A stretch of 64,000 nucleotides of DNA, from assembly GCA_950022655.1 (NCBI GenBank), contig OX465579.1, positions 78,627,193 to 78,691,192 of the forward strand, written 5' to 3'. A program made the translations under genes and the position numbers. Positions 57,961-64,000 of this stretch are shown one piece after another (position 1 is the stretch's first letter; each line of letters starts with the position of its first letter). The notes beneath the pieces were generated by a model, which had not been told where the DNA came from, made no database searches, and saw only the letters and a program-made list of their open reading frames with translations. The DNA is from Alentia gelatinosa. Its lineage: Eukaryota > Annelida > Polychaeta > Phyllodocida > Polynoidae.

Positions 57961-58654
57961 ATTTGAACAACCTCCAGGTAGGTTTCAGATAATCGGTACT
58001 TCCAAATCAGGTTGAGTGAATAGGTAATGATGAGATCAGATGATAATGGTCACATTTATTACTACAACAATTATAGTCACTCTAGGGATACCTTTAGTAC
58101 TCAAAAATACTTTGTCAACGTCATATAATCAATGATCAATTACAACTTGATTGCTATAGTTTCAAGTCCAGTAGTGGGAGAGAGAGTTTCTATATATCCG
58201 TTATTTTCTACCTTGGGTTTCAGTAAGTTACCTGGTGCATAAGTCCTTGCTCACCAGTTTACAAAATCTTCTCTGCATCGTGCAACCTGAACCTCTGACC
58301 TTTCAGCAAATGTACTTGTTCCACGGATGATATACTTGGTTTTGTTGATTATGATGTACACCAGTAATTTCTGGTTTTCCTACCATCATCATCCATTCAC
58401 CTATTTATCCTATGTTTACGTTACTCATAAATATAAAGTTGCCAGCCCTGGTTATAATGTCAAACTATTCATGGAAGAACTGTATACAGAATGAATAAAG
58501 CTTTAAAAGAAACCACCATACTTGCAGCTGTCAGCATTATTAGTAAAAGATAATAATGTTTACAATTATTGTCCTTAACTGAGTCGCCATAGATTAAGGA
58601 TTTTTGAAAACCATTTACACATATCTGGTCAGGCTAGTATAATCTTTACATGGC

Positions 58655-59010
58655 ATTATGTACATGTGTAGTTTTAGTGTGGAAACGATTGACTCCCAAA
58701 GATGGTAACCTTGGCAATAACTACATATAGCACAGACTGGAATGAAATATGTCCTTGTAAGCCTTAACATGTGCCTATGTGTATATGAGAAAAAAACCGA
58801 ACTATATTATGATAGCATTGGGAGCCTTTTCACTTGGTTTGTGTAGAGTATATCTCTTATGGTAGAGCAAAAGACTATTTTGTATCATAATTCTACATAC
58901 GTATCTGGAAGGGGGAGGTGGCTTTGTGACAGTGTGAATGAAAAAGGGAGTCAATTGTTTCCACATAGTATATGAACAACCCAACTTTGGCCTTGTAGTG
59001 TACATTTATT
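58655..59010. repeat. Possible TIR element (weak)
   Basis: tgtggaaacgattgactccc (58679-58698) is complemented by gggagtcaattgtttccaca (58949-58968), with weaker pairing outside (atgtaca...tgtag). The stretch between holds no recognised coding sequence. 57960-58650 shows nothing that I can name. Confidence 0.5.
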
Positions 59011-59042
59011 ATGGATATTTAACCTAACCTTACATCTGACAT

Positions 59043-59483
59043 ATGCCCCAGCCCTTGTACTACTTACACATAAAAGATTTTGACCATACTCCTATCATTA
59101 TTTTTCACCCCTGCCCCTGTCCATTTGGCGAAGATCTGTCACATTTGGCCTGGTATGGAAACGTATCACCAGCTTTTGATATGAGCGATTGCATAATATC
59201 GCACCTAACTAGGGAACTTGCTGCAGCACGTGAAAAGCTAGAAACCCATGGAAAATTTGTGGTTCGCTGTGAGGTTATCGGAATGAACTTTCAGATGTAT
59301 AATATCGCACAAACTCAGTTTTTACCTCAACAAAAACAACGATGCGATTTTGATGCCGCGGCAGCGATAAATTGCCTAAACTCAATGAGATCGGCAAGCA
59401 CGCTGCATTTCCTACTGCACGTCTATAAAACGAGACTGAAAAAGCATTTATCTCACAGATATCATGTATACAACTACAACTGA
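59043..59483 (+). other. Unrecognised 146-codon open frame
   Basis: An open frame with plausible amino-acid content: W-Y-G-N-V-S-P-A-F-D-M-S-D-C, then a helical L-T-R-E-L-A-A-A-R-E-K-L-E, and V-V-R-C-E-V-I-G-M-N. No family is recognised, no splice partner was found, and it lies among repeats. It may be an exon of a host gene, a transposon fragment, or chance. Confidence 0.25.
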
Positions 59484-60399
59484 TGGTATTCATTATACTG
59501 GGGCAACGAAAGCCAAGTTCGCCAGAAATCTGGTTTATACTTTCTACAATAATATTCACTGAACGATTCCAACTGAGGTGATAAACAGAAAACCCTGATA
59601 AATCTCCAAACCAAGGAATATCATGAACGCCGACTGTTGGACTATGCAACATGACTGACTAAAATATCTATATCTGAATTGATACAAAGTGATGATACAG
59701 TCAACCGGAAAAACAATCAGGTGATACACTGTGGAATACACAGTCCGTCTGAAGCCTGTATCATAATATAAATATACATGTTTATTAGTGTGGAGAAACA
59801 TTTATTTTCTAACCTAAATTTATGTATACTAAATAACGAAAAACACAAAAAAAGTTATAAATACCTATAACTCTCTAGTAGTTTCTAGTCTACAAAATGT
59901 AGGGTCCTTTTTCACTTTTTACTACAAATGTGAAAAAACACATATAATAAATTGTGGAGAAGCACAATATAGGCAAAGTACATACAAAATACCTACCATT
60001 ATTGGCGAACTTGGTTATCTTTGCAAGACATCAAATCATCAAGAAAATGCTGCCTTAGAAATCTGCATGTGCTGTGTCAACGAAGACAACTAAAAATTCA
60101 TCAGCAGGCGAGGGGAGAGCAGCTCGTGGAGAAAAGTGAATGGATCTCCTTCAGGCTCAACTGGAGAATTTGAAGGAGGCCATTTTGTCGGTGCAACCGG
60201 GTCGGTCCGTGGGAGCGAGACCGAGCCAAGAGAGGCACGTTCCGATATTATGCATCCTCGCCAGCACAAAACAATGGCCAGATTGGATGATAGAATGACC
60301 AAGACACCTGTGACAGGTACACAATTTATGCCAGGAGGCTCTACAAGTACTGATATCGCCAAAACGGTCGTGCAAACGTCCAGGGCAGCCAATCTAGTG

Positions 60400-60800
60400 C
60401 CGGTGTGGTGCCAAAATTGGTTACCCTGCCATAAGTGGTAATTATCGTTCACTATTGTCTTTGGCGCATGCGCAAACATGCGCACTCTTGCAGTCCCCGA
60501 TTGGAGAGTCACAAATTCATCGGCCCTCGAACCACTAGTTTGTTACTCTCCAAGCAGAAATCCAGCGCTCTAATTACTGCGGCCGATAGCAAGTGATAGC
60601 GCCACAAAAGATCTGCTGGGAGAGTGCTAGTTTGTACATGCGCACTAAGCAAATTTAGCCTAATATCTTTTTGGAGTTTTCCCGAATAGAATGGTCTGTG
60701 AAATCTAAGCGGTACAGGACGGGAAGAGACATGCTGGGATAGAGTGAGCGATAATTACCACTTTTGGCAGGGTAACCAATTTTGGCACCACACAGGGCCT
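60400..60800. mobile_element. 400-bp TIR element containing a tRNA-like SINE head
   Basis: tgtggtgccaaaattggtta ccctgccat-agtggtaattatcg (60400-60447) is complemented at 60750-60799. Inside, minus strand 60600-60520 reads gcagtaattagagcgctgg and gtggttcgagggcc, like tRNA A and B boxes. The phrase gcatgcgcaaacatgcgcac (60465-60484) is palindromic. Non-coding. Confidence 0.75.
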
Positions 60801-61123
60801 GGACCCAGCCGGACTTTCAACTGCACATTTAGGGCATCCCTGGATCCCGCACGATCAGTCCGCGGTAGGCGTGGCCTACCATGAGGACAACCAGTCAGGT
60901 AAGCCAACACACCCAGCTCATTATGTTTTCCGGGGATCAAAAAGGGAATGAGCAGGACTCGGTGTAGTAAATGTTCAACAGTATTTGTGGGGACTGTTGC
61001 GCATGTTTGACGATCCAAACACCCCACCGACCTGTCGTAGACCACTTATGAACCACTTGTGCAAAATGAATTTGCTCAGGTATGAAGGTGGAGCGAGGTG
61101 GTGTTTTCTCGTCTTACAGATAG

Positions 61124-61353
61124 TGATTTTTGCTACGACTGGACCTTTGTCGTGGAGTGTTGTGGTTTCCTCTATATCACTGTCGTATTGTGTCGGAACC
61201 ATGGGCGCCTTTTTTACGGCATCCAGCAACGTCTACGGCATGCCCTGATACCGCTGTCCCGACACTGCTCTTCTCACGACAAGGCTGCGACAAGGCGCCG
61301 ATAGGAACTTTCTTGTCGCTGCTTGTCGTAGCCTTGTCGTGGTTGGTGGACGC
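61124..61353. mobile_element. Truncated copy of the 18892 Harbinger-like MITE
   Basis: From tttttgctacgactggacct to cgtggttggtggacgc it aligns with 19113-19340 nearly base for base. The right end is mutated (gcccgcctttag for gcaccctcttaa), and the left half is missing. Confidence 0.8.
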
Positions 61354-61672
61354 CCGCCTTTAGGCTGTTGCTCATGATGATACGTAGACCGTGAGGCTAG
61401 TTGGCAGAATGGAGAAGATGACTGATAAATTATTCTACTGTGCGGTGCCCATATGCCTAATGCTAATATTTCACAATCGGTAATGCTATGTAATATGTTG
61501 TTACCAACACAGACTGTAAGGCTGTTGCTTGATGTAACTTGCAATAAATCTACCTTAATGTAGATGATATGCCTATGTTTGCCGCAAGCCTACTTTGATA
61601 TATGGGTATTGGTAATAAATAGACTGTAAGGCTGTGATGATCTTGGTAAATCTACCACTGCTGGGGGTGAGG

Positions 61673-61770
61673 GAGAAAAGTGGCTGCAGTGGGACTCAAA
61701 TCAACAAAGTCTGACAACCTTCGGATTACAAGTCCAGTGCTCTTTACCACTGAGCCAACTCCCCACCCCG
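61673..61770 (-). repeat. tRNA-derived SINE or tRNA-Thr(TGT) pseudogene
   Basis: On the minus strand: gttggctcagtggtaaagag cactggacttgtaatccga has a D-arm and an anticodon arm with loop cttgtaa (anticodon TGT), followed by gatttgagtcccac resembling the T-arm. A roughly 13-base excess between anticodon arm and T-arm, and lack of a clear acceptor stem, argue against a functional tRNA. Confidence 0.55.
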
Positions 61771-61884
61771 GTCGCTTTAGTTATGCTTGTGTGCAAACAT
61801 ATCCCGTCTGCACCACAGGAGGTGAGGCGACCAAGAGGGTGAACAGATTGGTAATTGCTGTCCACCCCAGCAGACCAGTTGATA

Positions 61885-63520
61885 CTGAGATTTGGGTTAT
61901 GGGTGATCTGAACATTAATTTACTAGATAAATCAAATGCCAAGAAGGACGAGCTTCTAAATTGTACAAAGGACCATGGACTGGTTCAGCTCATATAGGAG
62001 ATCACAAGACCAGGGGTACACTGATCAATATGATTTTCACTATATGATTGTACTATTGTACAAAATTAAAGGTAATCCAGTGTACTTACGTGAGGCCAAA
62101 CGTTTAGGAAAGGTCATTAAGGTATCTACGGCCAATGTTCGCAATGAGTTTTGCAAATTGAGTATTGATGGTTCTATGACAAATCCTAATGGATTTTGGC
62201 GCTTAGTAAATGGTATCCTATCACCTGAAGGACAAAATACAGACTGCTCATTGGTAGAAGAGGAGATGGGTAATGAAGTGGATTTAGGGGAAACCTCAGA
62301 TTATATTAACAAATATTTCACTGAGGGGGAAACTGTTATAAAATAGGGATAAATCTAGTTTTACTAGGCGACTTCATGAGCTCAATGAACAAAGTGTTCC
62401 ACGACCAAAGGCTTTAAGACTTTTTACAAAAAGTGATGTAGAAGGCTTAGTGAAGGATATTTGCATTCATAAGAGTTCCGGCATTGACGGGGTATCTGGT
62501 AGAGTGATAAGAGACACCATGTTGATATCACTAACTGAGTTTACATACCTGTTCAATCAGTCTCTAGACAGGGGTCGCATTCACAGGAAATGGAAGGTTG
62601 CAAGGGTAATGCCAATTCCGGAAGGCAGTAAGAGGCGAAGTATAGCTAAATGGAGACCTATTTCACTACTTCCTGTACTGAGGAAAGTACTTGAGAAGTT
62701 GATGTATACCATAATATATTAGGAGGTAGAAAAGGCGCGAGACAGGCACCAGCTAGTATCTATTAATGGTATCAGGTCATCATTGGCAGAAACCTTTTTT
62801 ATGGAGTGCCTCAAGGCTCCGTCCTGGGGCCACTTTTATCTATTATGTTCGTTAATGACATGTGGGAAGGTATTGTTGTTTGTACATACATCCAATCCTA
62901 GGGGTTCTGATTGATTCAGCTCTATTACCTTTAGGCCTCACCTGAAGGAAACTGTTAGGAGTATTAATTCACGTCTGTTCAAACTGTGTAAATTGATGAG
63001 AGGTGTTAGTGTAGAAGTAGCTAAGACAATTTATATAACAATCATTCGGCCAATGTTAGAGTATTGTGCTTTTCTGATTGATGGAGCCACACAGATTGAT
63101 ATAGACAGCTTCCAATTGTTAAAAAATAGAGCGCTGCGCATTGTTCAGGGATACTACCAGCAGAGACAGAGGGTTGATGCCCTGCATGAGAAATACCATG
63201 CTGATTAACTAGACTGTCGCAGAAATATGCTCCAATACTCAACATGTTGCCTCTAAAAGGGAATTTAAGGTAGTTTTAAAAAGGAAATCATCAGTGTATG
63301 AGTGGTTGTAACAACAACATTTCAAAAATATTCCGAGTGTTGTGTTGGAACGAGTGCAATTTAACCTACAACCCCATAATAAGTCATCACAGTATACTCT
63401 GTTTATACTATGTTCATTATGGATTGTCTACTCTCGATGTAACCTGAACGAATCTTCAGTGGTAGATCTGCCTGATTTGACAGAACTGGTTGAAATAAAA
63501 GATTTAAAAAAAATCTACCA
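61885..63520 (+). pseudogene. L2/CR1-like LINE remnant, plus strand
   Basis: Blocks in order: V-M-G-D-L-N-I-N-L-L (endonuclease end, 61897-61926), F-W-R-L-V-N-G (62196-62216), K-S-S-G-I-D-G-V-S-G (62472-62501), W-K-V-A-R-V-M-P-I-P and K-W-R-P-I-S-L-L-P-V (62590-62680), F-Y-G-V-P-Q-G-S-V-L-G-P (62797-62832), F-V-N-D-M-W (62846-62865), I-I-R-P-M-L-E-Y-C (63040-63066), L-K-N-R-A-L-R-I-V (63119-63145) and P-S-V-V-L-E-R-V-Q-F (63326-63360). The YADD region is lost between 62880 and 62910, and there are several frameshifts. Opposite in orientation to the LINE at 55741-57677. Confidence 0.85.
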
Positions 63521-63813
63521 TGGAGGTTTATTACTGAAGACGATTTGTACGGTACTTGTAATACTGCAGAATTACGCAACTAATTAATCATCGCTTTGTT
63601 TGGATTGACTCAGTTCATTAAAACAAGTTAAAAGGTCTCATTGTTTATCTTATGTGCCTCTGGGTGTAGGTGTGTGGTTATCGTGCATCGATGGCTGATT
63701 CACATCTAGCAGTTCTACGAAAATATTACAAGAGTTAAAGTATTTCACAGAGAGTCAAAGACCGTTGTACGATTTACCTGATTATGTGACTGATAGTAGT
63801 TCCCAGGACTTAA

Positions 63814-64000
63814 TGCCCCAAAGATTTGGCGTAAAATTATGTCGTTTCTTCTACGTATTTGAATTGGTGGGACCATGTATTAGCTACGGATTTGGAACGT
63901 ATTTGATTGCTTTGCTTTAACGTTTTAGTACGCTTCTCAACGTTCATCAACGCTTATTTACGCTTCTGTACGCATTGTGGCGTTTTTCAGCGCATTCCGG
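63814..64000 (-). mobile_element. Partial AGTCACACTGGCGTA-family element, running off the window
   Basis: tttcttctacgtatttgaat, cgtatt-gattgctttgctttaacg and gtacgcttctcaacgtt follow the reverse complement of 16000-16190. The terminal inverted repeat itself is degraded (ccaaagatttggcgtaaaa). Confidence 0.7.

Noticed and set aside
61673..61770. Functional tRNA-Thr gene
   Set aside because: There is extra sequence between the anticodon arm and T-arm and no paired acceptor stem.

Overview
This window is nuclear DNA of an invertebrate animal. It has spliced genes with canonical GT/AG introns and consistent phases, kilobase introns, no operons, and a heavy mixed load of transposable elements. The protein families (a mosaic adhesion GPCR, a GNAT/glycine N-acyltransferase-like pair, DIRS-like, L2/CR1-like and Tx1-like retroelements, many MITEs) fit an invertebrate deuterostome or a lophotrochozoan. 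The sequence alone does not fix the species.

Layout. (1) 242-23036, plus strand: the last 21 coding exons of an adhesion G-protein-coupled receptor. All 20 splice junctions can be joined with matching phases into about 1,007 residues: leucine-rich-repeat C-terminal cap, cysteine-rich region, SEA-like domain, hormone-receptor-like cysteine module, GAIN domain with a textbook GPS, seven transmembrane helices and a Ser/Thr-rich tail. The 5' end of the gene lies outside the window. Its introns are filled with foldback and terminal-inverted-repeat elements. (2) 25387-33386, minus strand: a complete two-exon GNAT-family acyltransferase gene (298 aa) with a 7.1-kb intron, tail-to-tail with the receptor. 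(3) 33.6-50.1 kb: minisatellites, long palindromes, nested MITEs, and decayed L2/CR1-like and Tx1-like LINEs. (4) 50449-51170, minus strand: the second exon of a paralogous acyltransferase; its first exon is not visible in the window. (5) 51.2-64 kb: a TTA-flanked foldback element, the 5' part of a DIRS/Ngaro-like retrotransposon, two more LINE fragments, tRNA-derived SINE heads and further foldbacks.

Only the receptor and the two acyltransferases look like host genes; they share no obvious pathway. The most unusual content is structural: several families of non-autonomous elements built as long inverted repeats, some nested, with recognisable target-site duplications and in two cases an unoccupied copy elsewhere in the window. 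No intact transposase gene was found, so whatever mobilises these elements must act from outside the window. Comparisons here were made by eye; boundaries of decayed repeats are approximate.
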